From Zizania palustris (Eukaryota; Streptophyta; Magnoliopsida; Poales; Poaceae), in the NCBI GenBank assembly GCA_019279435.1, contig JAAALK010000117.1, forward strand, positions 1 through 64,000: a stretch of DNA of 64,000 bases, read 5' to 3'. Positions 22,101 to 32,599 of this stretch are shown in pieces. The translations under genes and the position numbers were made by a program. Position 1 is the first letter of the stretch. The number at the start of each line of letters is the position of its first letter. A model generated the notes under the pieces. It searched no databases, was not told the DNA's origin, and saw only the letters and a list, made by a program, of their open reading frames with translations.

Positions 22101-25100
22101 TTTGATACTATACAACCAGAGTTTAAAACAAACCCTAAGGATCCTCCTACACCGGAGGTTCAAAAGTTTTTCGACATCCTTAGAGCTTCAGAAGAGTTGT
22201 TGCATGATCACACCACAGTAAGCATCGTCGCTTTCATGACCCGTCTTATGTCCATTAAGTCGAAGTTTGCACTCTCCAACAATTGTTACAAGGAGCTCAT
22301 GAACCTGATCAGCGATGTCCTTCCTATGAACCGTAAGATGCCGAAAGACATGTACCAGTCAAAAAAATGTTTTCTACTCTCGGTATGGAGTATGAGAAGA
22401 TTGATGTGTGCCACGATAACTGATTGCTTTTCTGGAAAGACCATAAGAATGAGATGAAGTGCTTAAAATGTGGTAATCTGAGGTTCGTAGAGGTCGTAAA
22501 CAAAGACGGTGAAAAGGACATGACAGAGATTGCTCATAAGCAACTTCGTTACATGCCTCTTACACCTCGGGTGAAACGATTGTCTCTCAAAGAAAAGGTC
22601 TAGGCATATGAGATGGCATAAGGAAGGTGTACGTGAGAATGACCAAGTGATGATGTACCCGTCTGATGGTGAGGCATGAAAGGTTCTAGATGATTTTGAA
22701 GCATACTTCGCTAGGGATGCGAGGAATGTTCGCATTGGGTTGGTAACAGATGGATTCATGCCTTTTAATGTAACTACATCATCGTACCTCTTGTTGGTCT
22801 ATCTTTGCTATTCCATACAACCTTCCACCTTCACTTTATATGAAATATGAATTTATGTTCCTGTGTCTCATTATACCTGGCCCAGAGCATATTGGAACAC
22901 AGCTCAACGTGATGTTGAAGCCCTTAATTGAAGAGTTAAAACAATTGTGGAAAGAAATTGAAACATATGACTATGATCAGAAGCAAAAATTCAATCTTCA
23001 AATTGTGGAAAGATGTTGCAGAGGAACACTTTCAAGAAAGATAATGTTGTTGTAAAGGGACCGTCAAGACGTTTAAGCAGTCTAGAGATCACTGATATTT
23101 TGAATTAGTTGGTCCTTAATGAAAATAGGGATGGATTTGTATGATTCAGAACCGAACATAACTGGACCCACATATGTGGTTTATGGGAACTACCATATAT
23201 CAAATCGTTGATTCTGATGCACAACATGGACGTCATGCATCAAGAACGTAATGTTGGTGAAAACATTATAAGCACATGCATGGATTTTGCGAATAGGACA
23301 CAAGATAATCTTAAGGTGAGAAGAGATTTGGCTGATATTTGTAATCGACCAACCGTTGAGTTGACAAATAGTGGTGGAAATCCACGTTACCCATTTTGTT
23401 TAAAACGTAAAGAAAAGAAACAAGTAATGAAGTGGTTGAAAATTTTGAAATTCCCAGATGGTTACGCCACGAGATTTAGAAGAGTTGTGAATTTGAAGAC
23501 AGAGAAGTTAAATGGATTGAAAAGTCATGATTACCACATAATAATGGAAAGACGCATTCCTGTAATGTTTCGTGGGTACTTGAATGATGATGTGTGGAAG
23601 AAGTTAGCTGAGCTGAGCCATTTTTATATACAACTTTATGATAAAGAAAATTAAGAAAGAGATGATAGAGAAGTTGGAGAAAGAGATACTAGTTCTTTTA
23701 TTTAAATTAAAAAATATTCCCTCCAGGATTCCTCAATCCAATGCAATATTTATTGGTTCATCTTCTATATGAAGCTAAGGTAGGTGGCCCTGTACAATAT
23801 AGGTGGATGTATCACATTGAAAGGTCCCTAAAGAATCTTAGAGCGATGGTTGGCAATAAGCTAAGAGTTGAAGGTTGCATTACAGAAGAATTTAAATTGA
23901 AAATATCCAATCCTTGTAGTGACCTTCAAATTTTTCAGTGGAAGGGCATGACTGTTTGTGTCTCCACGACATATTATGTAACTCGCGAAGAACAGATATA
24001 TGCCTTGCTCTACATGTACTCAAATATAAAATATATGGAACAATATTTCGCGTAAGTAAATACTTTTTAGTTTTCTATTTTACTGACGATGGTTCATAGC
24101 TTATTTGTTTACTTATTTGTTTACAATGACAATATGTTTAATTCGAAATACTTGACATATGGTCATTAACCAATGGAGAAGCAATTAGATAAGCTGCATC
24201 GGGAAGGAATAAATGGAGGGCCTAGTTTCTTCACTTGGTTCAGAGAACATGAAATCCTTACCTTTTTGTGAAACATATTATTTTATTCTATTAGGTTAAT
24301 TATCTTATAAACCCTTATGATTTGTAATGCGTGCTAGCCGGTAATGTACATATGGACCTACGACAGCTCTCTTATGGAAGTATTACTATCAAAATTTATG
24401 GTTGATATGATGTGAATGGTTTCCGCTTCCGTTCAACCAATTTTGAAGCGTCTCGACCTTTAGCGGAAACAACTAATACTAGAGTTGTTACAATGGTCAT
24501 TGATACACAAGGACATGAAACTAAGTATTATGGAATCATTAAAAATATAATCGAGTACAACTTTGTTGGAAATAAGAAGCTTAAAGTAGTCTTCTTCGAT
24601 TATGGTTGGTTTGACCCCAAACATGGTACTCGAGAAAACCAAATTGGGATGGTTGAAGTCAAACACGCGGAACGACTACATGGTTGCGACAATTTTGTCC
24701 TTGCTCACCAAGTCGAGAAGGTGTATTATATGCCGTACCCATGTGAAAAACTAAGTGCTTAGTGGGTAGAGTACAAAGTGAATCATCAGGAATGTCTACA
24801 GACTTCTAGTGATGTTGCTTATCAATTGGAGGTTGGAGAGGTCGGTGAGGTTTACTAAGATGATGAATTGCTAGAGTTCATTTAATGTAGAGCCAGACTC
24901 GACATCAAATTCTTTACTTGGCGATGCTAATGATGTAACAGTTCCTGAGAAAAGGAAACAAAATTATAGGAAGAAAAAAGTAACATGGCATGCTTTGGGG
25001 ATAAAGGGACAAATTGATCCTGATTTTGATGATAATTGAGAAGTAATTGTTTTCATACATTGTATATGTCATATATATTCATATTACATTCTTTTTCATC

Positions 25101-28100
25101 AGTTCTAACTTTTCTTACTAATGAATACTCACTTGTGCTTGTTCTCAATAAAATGTCGAAAAAGATTAAGAATATCATGAAGAAGTTTTTTGGTGGAAAG
25201 AGTACGACGAGTAAGGAGAATACCCTATTCTAGGGTAGTACCGTTTCTTCAAGCAGACGTCAAGAGCTTTTGAGATACGAAGACCCAAATTTGTGGGGTC
25301 GAACAATCACATTTCAAAGAGATGAGGAAACCTTCAAATTAAATTTTATGTCAGTTATAAACTATTACTAATTATTTTTCATAACATTTTGCAGGATGAT
25401 GACGATAATTTGGGGCAGGAAGAGAACACCGAGGGTGCTAGGCAAGAGGACGAGTTGGAGGGTGCGGGGCAGGAGGATGAGTTGGAGGGTGCGGGGCAGG
25501 AGGACAAGTTGGAGAGTGCGGTGCAAGACGACTTGGAGGGTGCGGGCAAGATGGGTTGGAGGGTGCGAGTCAAGTCAATTTAGAGGTTTCAATCTCCACA
25601 TCGTCCTCACATTATTTCAGGATGAGCCACCTGGTCACCCAACCTTTAGTCCCTCAGGTTGGAAATAAGATCGAGATCACGTCTATAGGTGATGTGTATA
25701 TCTCTCATACTCTGGTGTTGTGCTTTACTACCAACAATTTATTTCAGTTTATTGACTTTATTATGTATTTGTAGATCTTGTATTGACTCTAGGTTTGACA
25801 GCACTTCAAGGGTTAGGCAGGTTAGATATTGGGTAACCTATGTTGTCTTCACTACCCAGGGGTGGTGACACTGCTGTCCGGTGAGCAGCAACTCTGCACT
25901 ACTTGGGACCAATATCGGTTTGCTCTTGACAGAGACTACGGAACTGGCCAGGGCGCAGTATCGTATGACTTATGGGTATGATTTTTTTCATGCATTGTTT
26001 TATTTTAATGCAAAACTTCTAGAGTTACAGTAGTTTACTAATATTAATGCATTTCTTATTGCATATTTCCTTTCTAGTTACATTTTTGTATGTCAGAAAT
26101 GGACAATTACCATAATCATGCCCTTGTTGTCTTTAACAACAATGCACATAAGGTAGTGAAGGACGCAATTTTGTATGCTCGGATTCAAGCGAACAATCAG
26201 TACTACAAGGAGAAATTAGGGCTACGAATGAACAAGGCAATGAGTTCTTCAGCAATATACTTGACTAAGGCAGAATACTATTCAATAAACAATTCTAACT
26301 ATTTTGATCTTTGACTTTTAAGATTTCTTTTCATATAATGCAGAAGCTTTACATTTGTTCAGGTGAGGATTCCGTGGTTTAGAAACATTGACGCGACCTA
26401 CTTTGAATTTTGCAAGCTTTGGTCTTCAAGTGGTTTCAACAATGTTTCTGAGAAGAAAAGACTTTGTCGTGGAACTAATCCAAAGCACAGATATGGGGCC
26501 GAAGCAATGGACATATCCGCTTGGCTAAACGCATGGTAAGACCTACACTTGTGCTGAAATCTATATATACACTGTAATGCGACTAACTCATATATACGGG
26601 AAGCTAAAACTTGTGTTGTGTCAAGTGACGTCGAGGTTTATATAGGTGGTCATAAAGGACTAGATCCTTCAAATCCAGATACATTGTGTATTCAGTTAGC
26701 CATGGATTATTTGGTGAGATGTTAACAATTTTAAGAGCTTGCATCATTTTCTCTGTCTAATTGGCATTGTTGGTTTTTTGCAGATGCAATATGGTCAATA
26801 AATGGTTTAACTCCATGGAGAGAAGTATGATTGGCGGCGGCAACCTATCGACCCAATGGTCGTGTACTCTAGTGGAGGTGGAAAGAGCCATGAATGGTGA
26901 GACGATGTTTCTCAATGTTTTGTGTGTTGTACTGTAATAGTAAATAATTTATTCAATGTTGCATGTATTCTATGTTCAATGGAATAATTGACTCAAGTGA
27001 GATGAGAGCGTAGAAGTCAACTCAATCGTCATAGGGCTCCTCCGGTGTTAGCTCTAACCATCGCTGCTTAGAAGAAAACCCGCAAGTGCTTCAGATGGCG
27101 GAAGAATTGAGGCAGCGAGACAAGGCAATGAGGCAGTGAGACGAATATTATGTTGCTTGCTTAACACAATAGCAGGCGATGTTTCAAGTAAGTTCAGTGA
27201 TTACATTACAACTATATAGCATTAGCAATAGGTTTAAAATTAACTAATTGCATTACAATGTGTGTAGTAATTTTCCCAGCAACATGGATTCGACATGTCG
27301 CAGTTTCAACCAATACCTCCCCTACCATCATTTTATCCATTTGTTACTCCTCCAGCAGTTGAGGTACCTCTTGGCATGTTACTTTGTTCTAATGTCTATT
27401 TTACATGAATAAAAATTTAGATGGTTATTTGAGTTGGCTTGTTAGTTGATAATGTTTCCCAATTTTATATATTGCTTAAGATTCTCCGTACTCCCGGTCA
27501 GGATAGAGCCTCGGCTTCAAATGTTAATGATTTAAGAGGCAGCGGTGATGCCCACAATTCGAACCAACCAAGTGAGGTTTGAGTGAGTATGAACGTTATC
27601 ACTTTATGGATTTGAACGTGACTTATGATTTTGAACACGAATTTGAATGACCCATGCCTTTAAATATGATTTGTGATTTTGAATGGTTAAGTTTGTGAAT
27701 GTGAATAGTTTGTGAATGTGGAGGTGAATGGTTAAGTTTGTGAATGTGAATGGTTTATGAATGTGGAGGTGAAGATTGTGGATGTATTTGTGGAGCAATG
27801 CGATTTTGAATTTGTGAATGTGTTTGTGGATGTGATTTTGAATGTGAATGTGTTTGTGGATGTGAATGTGAATGTGTGATTATGTTTTGGTTATGTTAAT
27901 GTGAATGTGTGATGTTGTGGTTGGATGTGACTTGTGATTTTGTGGTTGGATGTGACTGTGAATTGGAGAACTAGAAAAGTCAAAAAATCTAGATAATTTC
28001 CGTTGGCTATGGTCAGCTGACGGAAGTTAGTGAGCAATAACTTCCGTCGGCCTAGGCTTAGCTGACGGAAGTTAGGGACTTTTGCTAACGTGGCTAAAAT

Positions 28101-28518
28101 TTTGTGTTAACTTCCGTCGACCACACCTGGCCTACATAAGTTAGCTAACTTCCATCGACGGCCGACGGAAGTTAGCCATTTTTTATCGAAATATTCCCGT
28201 CAGATAGAAATAGACGGAAGTTAGCTTCTTCTATCGATATTAACCTAATTTTCGTCGGCTTTGATCGATGAAAGTTTTTGAATTGTTGTAGTGTTTGTAG
28301 AGCAAGAGGCACAAGTCTGCTGAATTCTCAGGGACATGGTGTTTTCCACCTCAACATGAATGGCTGCTTGCACAGAAACAATATTTACCCTTAACTCACT
28401 AACATGTCACAGTCTTTACGAAAATTTTCAGTCAGGTACATTGTCTACTTCGTACAAGAAAGCCTAAATATTTAGTTCCAACATTTATAGTCACTCAAAA
28501 CGAGATTGTCTGTCTGTA

Positions 28519-28565
<47 letters not shown>

Positions 28566-31500
28566 CATACAGTAAAAATATGAGACACCTAGTAAGGATC
28601 CATTCATTTTGATAAACTAAAGTATATTAATTAAAGAATGATTTTATAGTCCTTAGGGAAAACAAAGTCTTTGGTGCTATAATTTTAGTTTTAATTTTGG
28701 TATTTGTTAGTACCTATATTACTTAAGGAGTGATTTTACAGCACTTAGACAGATATCAAGTCTTGGTAGCATAATTTTAGTATTAATTTTGGTACTTCTT
28801 GATATCTAGTTACTGAAAGGTATTAAAATTAAAACTAAAAATTGTGATACTTCGGACTATAAAATTTCAATTACTTAAAAGCAATTTCGATAGGAATGAA
28901 CATCGGTGCGAGCCCTAATTACTAATATTGATGTTCAGTGTTTACTTTTGGTATGTACTGAATTGAAAAACAAAAACAAAACCGGAAAAAGAATTCATAG
29001 CAAACATTACCTTTTCTTCACTTTATCTTCATCAAGGATCATATTTCCCATTGCCTCTGCTTCTCCATCCATATCATCGTCATCTGATGGCGATGGCGAT
29101 GGCTCCCTTGAGGAACTGTTAGTGGCTTGCTTCCCATGAGCATCTATATTTTGAACGACAGATGGCCCTGATCCTCTAGTTGGGCCAGGACTGAACTTAT
29201 TCAGCATTAGTATGCCATTACCTGGATATGTGTCGAAATAGAAAAAAAGGAACAAACAGATATATGTATGGTGAACACCACATTTTACAAACAATCAGCT
29301 TTGCTTTCAACATTAACAACTCCTCATAAATCATAACTCATAGGTACTGATAAGATGCAATTAGGCAGAAAGAATAGAATACCTCCAACGCACTTTTGTG
29401 AACTCAGGCTAGAACCAACTGTATTCGGCGATGTTTCATTGCCTAGAGAACTCTCTGAACGTAATGCACCGGAAGCCTGTGAATGGACATGCCAAAAGTT
29501 GAAGTCAGAATGTGAAAAGGCTTAACGACTGCTGAATGGCTGAATGTAGAAAAAAATACGCACTACACAGTTAACTACATCTAATGGCATTATATTCTTA
29601 CTAGTCAGAGGCCTGTGCTTTGCAACAGAATCTTATTTTATAATAGAGTTTTTGCGCAAAATTCATGTTTCTACATGATTTTTCCAGAAATCTAAGGGTT
29701 TTTACTTCCCGCAAAATATATAAATTAAAATACTGAAATATAAATACAGTTTTATTTTTCTTGTTTTTATTTTTATTTTTATTTTTTTATTCTTTTTTCT
29801 TTTTATTCTTTTTTCTTTTTTCTTTTTCCTCTTTTCTTTTTTTCTCACGCAGCCAAAGCAAGTTGCTTGTCGGGAGGGACGCGCGTTGCGGGAGGGACGG
29901 TTTTAGAGGCTCCGGACCGGCGGTTGAGGCACCGGTTTTTATAGGGTATAAGTTTTGATTGGTTTTTTGTGGGAAGTGGGAGAGCATTACGGAGCGAGCG
30001 GACGGACGAGTAAGTCCCCGCTTTAATATAGTTAAGATATACAGAACTGTTATTGTCGTTCTTATATGCTGTAAACTAGGGTAAGTACCGAAAGATCAAA
30101 TCTATGGATTTTTCTATATAGACGTGTGGAACTGCCCAGTGTAACAGTTTCTTTTTGCTACTAAGATAATTTCAGTTTCCACGGTTGTGTGATCTAATAA
30201 TTCCTGAAAATAATAGTAATAGCGTGATACAAATAAGGTAAAAAAACAGAATTTCCCAATATATTACACGAATCATATCACCTAGCACCATCGTTTCATC
30301 AAAAATAAGCGCAAGGCCGGCCTCTAGGCTATACAGCATTATTGCAGCACGCAACCAAACTGTTAAGGCCTCTTTAGAATGGAGGGTTTATAGCGGAAAC
30401 CTCAAGGATTTGAAGTTCGAAAGGATTGGTTTGTAAAATCCTAGGAACCAAACTAAAGAGGCCTTTTTTCTATCCATAATCCATCCTAATTCCACAGGAA
30501 ATTGAGCATCCACCGGTAGCTCTTTTTGCACTAAGACCGAGGTAAAGCAAGGGTGTGAGCATGGCTAACTGCTAATGATGGACGAAGAATTGAACAGCTT
30601 TCGTATACCCGGCGGTCCTCTGTTTAATATTTACTCGTAAACAATGTTACGAGAAATTAAGTTGAGATATGTCTTGATTTTATATGTAATGAGTGATTGA
30701 CAAGCATATGTGATCGAATGGTTTCTTACTAAAGGGTTAAATATTTGAGTTATGCATCGAAATGTGCATCGAAGGGGTTACCGAACATGTCGGTATTTGG
30801 CTTGTGCACCGAAATGTGCACCGAAGTGTGTTAGAAAACATGTTTTGTTTGTCTCGTGATGTGTATGAAGTGGACACAACTTGACTGTCAACAGAGAGGG
30901 ATCAGAACTAGGTGGGAGACATGGTGTCGGAGGATCAAGGAAGCTGGGTGAAGTTAAGGGTGGTCCGAAGGGTTTTTGGAGGCTCTCTTGATGGAAGGTC
31001 TCGAACATAAGTGCACTGAGCAGAGATAGGTAGACACTCCGAAGATACGCTCCGGACAAAGGTATTTCGGAGGGGTACTTTGAAAATGTGCTCTGGAGAG
31101 AGACACTTCGAAGGATGGCGAGCTGATGAAGACCTCCAAGGGGAGGCACTCTGAAGGGTGCTTCGGAGGGAGGCATACTTTGAAGGACTTCGAAGTATGG
31201 AAGGCTTGTCGTGGCTTTGGTCATGTGGGCTTCGGTACATGGACAGATGGTAGTTGAGCTGGGGGAGCTGCGAAGCCGTGGTAGTCCACTACGGAGGCAT
31301 AGTGCGAAGGCGACAAGGGATTTGCTAGTTTCGGTTCAAAATCATCACTTTCGAAGTCAAGACTTCGGTGCAGCGAAGCCTCAGTGTTTTAGAGCCTGCA
31401 ACCGGAGTCAATCAGGTACTTTGTCAAGTGCTGCGAGGCTCCATCGAAAAGAAGCCAGAAAAGTTGACGCACTACAGAGCTTTGAATAAAATGTAAAGTA

Positions 31501-32343
31501 TATAATCAATATTTCAGGTACAAACATAATTTGTTTAAAATGTTCACATAAAATATTTTAATCAATTATGATGAATGTTTCATGTAATATATAAACAATG
31601 ATTCAGTGAATAGCGAGATGTTTCAACACTTGCGGTTAAAGAAAGTTTGATGGAACGGCCAGAATTAAGTGCGGTGAATCGAAATTTCTTTAGTTATGTA
31701 GCCATGTAGGAGGTCGGAGCCGTAACTGCTTCCCACGAATATACTCCATGCTACTGTGCTACTATCTAGGCACTTGCGCACGGTTAGCTACTAACTGCAG
31801 AAATGCCCTAAAAATATACACCTAATTACGGCCCCACCGTCCATCACCCCAGATGGCAAATCAACCAGCGCTCGATCAAGATTCAAGAGAGATGAGTAAG
31901 TGCCGTACCCTCCACATGGCGACGGCGGCGAGGTCCTCGTCAAGCTTCCGTTTCAGCATCGCGTTGTACTCCATGGGGTCCAGGTCCAGCACCGCGCTCA
32001 CCGGAAGTGGCGGTGGTGCAGGGGCAGGCGCGGGCGCGGGAATCGCCTCCACCGTCTCACTGTCGTGGCCCCTACTCCCGCCCGCCTCCGCCGCCATCGG
32101 GCTTGGGTAAAGCACCGGACCGTTCGTGTTCCACGCCGGTTGTGCGGGCACGCCGTCGAGCAGCTCCTCCTCTAGAAACTTCTCCAGGGACAACCCCGAC
32201 GAGCACCGCTCTAGCATCGCGCCGCCGCTACAAACGCCGTCCACGCTGACAACACCCACTCCGTCGGCCGCCTGAGGTAGCGGCGGCGACGGCGGGGCCC
32301 ACAAGGGGTCAGTGGTTTCCTCCACGGGGAAGACGCGCTCCAT
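15791..32343 (-). CDS. RISBZ1-like: Group-C bZIP transcription factor, RISBZ1/OsbZIP58-like (Opaque2/OHP class), six coding exons
   Basis: A host gene. Exons on the minus strand: 32343-31909, 29476-29383, 29221-29011, 20367-20292, 20203-20078 and 16189-15791. All junctions show GT/AG and phases fit, giving 446 residues. The N-terminus (MERVFPVEETTDPLW) and EYNAMLKRKLDEDLAAVAMW are family hallmarks. The basic region KESNRESARRSRCRKAARLK has the N251-x7-R259 signature, then Leu at 269, 276, 283, 304 and 311 (Ser290 and Ala297 break the heptad). The C-terminus LVNMELQ matches what I recall of rice RISBZ1, which has a similar length (about 436). That protein works as nuclear dimers on GCN4/ACGT motifs to activate storage-protein genes in endosperm. 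Introns 3, 5 and 1 are about 8.6, 3.9 and 2.4 kb and are full of transposons. No internal stop or frameshift is seen, so it is probably functional if splicing copes. Confidence 0.92.
16512..16941 (-). repeat. 3' LTR of the intronic gypsy element, start missing
   Basis: Counterpart of 19227-19665. The terminal CA has become TA (a C-to-T change) and the first few bases next to the internal region are lost. Confidence 0.85.
16948..17772 (-). pseudogene. Gypsy reverse transcriptase N-terminal half, broken
   Basis: A linker at 17772-17578 (LLLRYEALFKEPTELPPR) leads to RT with GVIHPSSSTFSAPVLLVKKA, CIDYRALNNSTVKDKFPIPV and IMPLGLTNAPATFQALMN. The frame is lost after FLHRFVLVF, where the YxDD box should be. 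Several stops and frameshifts; RNase H and integrase are absent. Confidence 0.85.
17782..19014 (-). pseudogene. Gypsy gag-protease, one in-frame stop
   Basis: Reads from 19014 downwards. A Pro/Gly/Asp-rich leader is followed by KLDFPKYDGIGDPLLWLNRC (gypsy gag start), then a TGA at 18741-18739 where a Trp is expected. The same frame continues for 318 residues with gag (FIAGLGKPLRTGVALHHPTT), a Ser/Ala linker, and a retropepsin active site (VALLDSGSTHNFIDTDATD) near 18000. It ends in a stop at 17782. There is no clear zinc knuckle; CFHLDEPFSAGHKLVC may be a degenerate one. Confidence 0.8.
19227..19665 (-). repeat. 5' LTR of the intronic gypsy element
   Basis: Begins TGTCAGGGTGGGCC and ends ACCGGTGACA on the minus strand. 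Matches 16512-16941 closely, including the rare GCCGGCGCA repeats. Confidence 0.88.
20078..20203 (-). CDS. RISBZ1-like: bZIP gene coding exon 5 (leucine zipper)
   Basis: 126 bases, 42 codons, phase 0 at both ends (ATTACAG|GTAGCA ... TCAAAG|GTATGC). It encodes VAILRVENSSLLRRLADSNQ and the rest of the zipper, ending EIEALRSK. Confidence 0.92.
20292..20367 (-). CDS. RISBZ1-like: bZIP gene coding exon 4 (DNA-binding basic region)
   Basis: 76 bases, from acceptor GATTTCAG|GAAGG to donor GATCAG|GTTTGG, entering in phase 2 and ending in phase 0. It encodes the core basic region with N251 and R259. It is separated from exon 3 by 8.6 kb because of the CACTA insertion. Confidence 0.92.
20558..20730 (+). 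repeat. Left subterminal repeats of the intronic CACTA element
   Basis: At least six copies of CTTCCGTCGGC or its inverse GCCGACGGAAG, arranged as inverted pairs (TTAACTTCCGTCGGC ... GCCGACGGAAGTTAA). Such arrays are TnpA binding sites in En/Spm-like elements. Confidence 0.85.
20735..21045 (+). other. Leader region of the intronic CACTA transposase
   Basis: Pyrimidine- and GC-rich sequence between the subterminal repeats and the transposase, coding only for Pro/Ala/Arg low complexity on either strand. A possible donor (GAGGTATTC) at about 21043 suggests a non-coding first exon. From 21050 to 21700 the DNA is AT-rich without recognisable coding. Confidence 0.45.
21784..24762 (+). pseudogene. 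TNP2-like CACTA transposase, many frameshifts
   Basis: Starts MVEDRQWMYSSW, the usual TNP2 N-terminus with a Transpos_assoc zinc region (CPCRKYI). Around 22140-22370 comes the helical region before the nuclease (FDILRASEELL, LPMNRKMPKDMYQ). At 22460-22800 an RNase-H-like Transposase_21 core is barely traceable; the metal-binding residues are not all readable. From 23208 DUF4218 follows (DVMHQERNVGENI ... HDYHIIMERRIPV), then at 24412-24762 DUF4216 (YYGIIKNIIEYNF, VFFDYGWFDP). At least six frame breaks. The protein would cut and paste CACTA ends; this copy cannot. Confidence 0.85.
25150..27582 (+). pseudogene. TnpA-like / Transposase_24-type second gene of the CACTA element, broken
   Basis: Starts near 25152 with Lys-rich MSKKIKNIMKKFFGGK, then an acidic repeat at 25395-25560 (three or more copies of EGAGQEDEL). 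At 26090-26310 a plant Ptta/En/Spm-type segment reads NAHKVVKDAILYARIQANNQ ... YLTKAEY, and at 26370-26535 WFRNIDATYFEFCKLWSS leads to SAWLNAW. A Gln-rich tail lies near 27100-27300. Exon-intron structure is suggested by AT-rich gaps, but I could not define the junctions. TnpA-class proteins bind the subterminal repeats. Confidence 0.6.
27600..27960 (+). repeat. Degenerate GTGAATGTG minisatellite
   Basis: Irregular tandem GTGAATGTG, GTGGATGTG and TTTGTGAATGTG words within the CACTA 3' region, after the second gene. No coding potential. Confidence 0.8.
27995..28293 (+). repeat. Right subterminal repeats and terminal inverted repeat of the intronic CACTA element
   Basis: Copies of TTCCGTCGGC / GCTGACGGAAG spread to 28256, with several C-to-T decayed versions, ending in TTGTTGTAGTG. 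The reverse complement begins with the diagnostic CACTA. Confidence 0.85.
28508..28562. repeat. TG/TA dinucleotide microsatellite
   Basis: TCTG, then (TG)n, then (TA)n across about 55 bases in bZIP intron 3. Useful as a marker; no function implied. Confidence 0.95.
28600..28900. repeat. AT-rich inverted-repeat segment in bZIP intron 3
   Basis: Repeated words TTTTATAGTCCTTAG / TTTTACAGCACTTAG and ATAATTTTAGTnTTAATTTTGGTA occur in tandem, with AAATTAAAACTAAAAATT in the opposite sense. It looks like a decayed MITE, but no clear ends or target duplication were found. Confidence 0.4.
29011..29221 (-). CDS. RISBZ1-like: bZIP gene coding exon 3
   Basis: 211 bases, from acceptor ATATCCAG|GTAATGG to donor AAAAG|GTAATG, entering in phase 1 and leaving in phase 2. 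It encodes GSGPSVVQN, then SSSREPSPSPSDDDDMDGEAE (the usual acidic Ser/Asp patch, a likely phosphorylation site), then the start of the basic region (DKVKKR). Confidence 0.9.
29383..29476 (-). CDS. RISBZ1-like: bZIP gene coding exon 2
   Basis: 94 bases, from acceptor TTCACAG|GCTTCC to donor TTGGAG|GTATTC, entering in phase 0 and leaving in phase 1. It encodes a Ser-rich stretch (SGALRSESSLGNETSP) known from this family between the N-terminal block and the basic domain. Confidence 0.85.
29560..30035. other. Unassigned repeat-like segment in bZIP intron 1 with long T-rich tract
   Basis: Holds a T-dominated tract (29755-29845) and a GC-rich end (GCGAGCGGACGGACGAG at about 29994-30010) followed by CCCCGCTTTAATATAG. 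The beginning CTAGTCAGAGGCCTGTGCTTTGC and this ending resemble common small grass repeats, but I could not assign a superfamily. Confidence 0.35.
30366..30464. mobile_element. Small MITE in bZIP intron 1
   Basis: Inverted ends AGGCCTCTTTAG and CTAAAGAGGCCT, about 99 bases overall, with internal AT-rich sequence. The terminal words resemble Tourist/PIF-type elements, but the flanking target copy is not clear. Confidence 0.6.
30690..31490 (+). repeat. Diverged partial LTR related to the copia A family, in bZIP intron 1
   Basis: Begins ATGAGTGATTGACAAG, like the A-family LTR. It retains the order of landmarks TGCATCGAAG, CTTCGGAGGGAGGCATAC, GTGGGCTTCGGTACATGGACAGA, GCTGCGAAGCCGTGGTAGTCC and GACTTCGGTGCAGCGAAG, matching the A LTR at about 984-1960. 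It lacks the 3' third (TATA, R, U5). Much more diverged than the A1 LTRs, so an older insertion. Confidence 0.7.
31909..32343 (-). CDS. RISBZ1-like: bZIP gene coding exon 1
   Basis: 435 bases, codons 1-145, ATG at 32343-32341, donor AGG|GTACGG at 31909/31908, phase 0. It carries the acidic/proline-rich N-terminal activation region, with a Pro/Ala run (APAPAPAPPP) near residue 105. No upstream ATG was found in the inferred leader. Confidence 0.9.
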
Positions 32344-32540
32344 TGCGCCCGAACGAATACAACTATACTAGTGTTTAAGTGTTTTTGTTCGAATTCGCGA
32401 GGTTTTCGAACGAGAGTTGGGGCGAAATGGTCCAAAGTTTCGGAGGAATTTGATCAAACGCTTTGGATTTTATTTTCGCGGGAGCAAACGAAGAAGAGGA
32501 GGCTTTTTGTTATTTTTATTTTGAGCTCCTGCCATAAACC

Positions 32541-32553
32541 TATTTATATAGAT
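32541..32553 (-). promoter_or_regulatory. Probable TATA box of the bZIP gene
   Basis: Reads CTATATAAATAGG on the minus strand, about 200 bases upstream of the ATG at 32343. This implies a leader of roughly 165-175 bases. The leader has no upstream ATG, unlike maize Opaque2, which is known to carry upstream reading frames. No convincing GCN4 or prolamin box was picked out further upstream. Confidence 0.65.
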
Positions 32554-32599
32554 AGGTTCTTGACTCTTCTGTACAGAAGTTTCAAGAGACGTAAAAGTG

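Larger units (their letters stand above)
20545..28293 (+). mobile_element. CACTA (En/Spm) DNA transposon remnant in bZIP intron 3, antisense to the gene
   Basis: Clustered CTTCCGTCGGC / GCCGACGGAAG subterminal repeats occur at 20558-20730 and 27995-28283. Between them lie a TNP2-type transposase (21784-24762) and a TnpA-like second gene (25150-27582), both on the plus strand and heavily mutated. The right end reads TTGTTGTAGTG, the inverse of CACTACAACAA, at 28283-28293. A matching CACTA start is not visible at the left, where the first repeat appears near 20558, so the left terminus is degraded and approximate. The element explains almost all of the 8.6 kb intron. Confidence 0.85.

Noticed and set aside
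32344..32520. Upstream ATG frames in the bZIP leader, as known for maize Opaque2
   Set aside because: No CAT (minus-strand ATG) is present between the inferred start site and the true ATG; the apparent upstream frame would need a TTG start.
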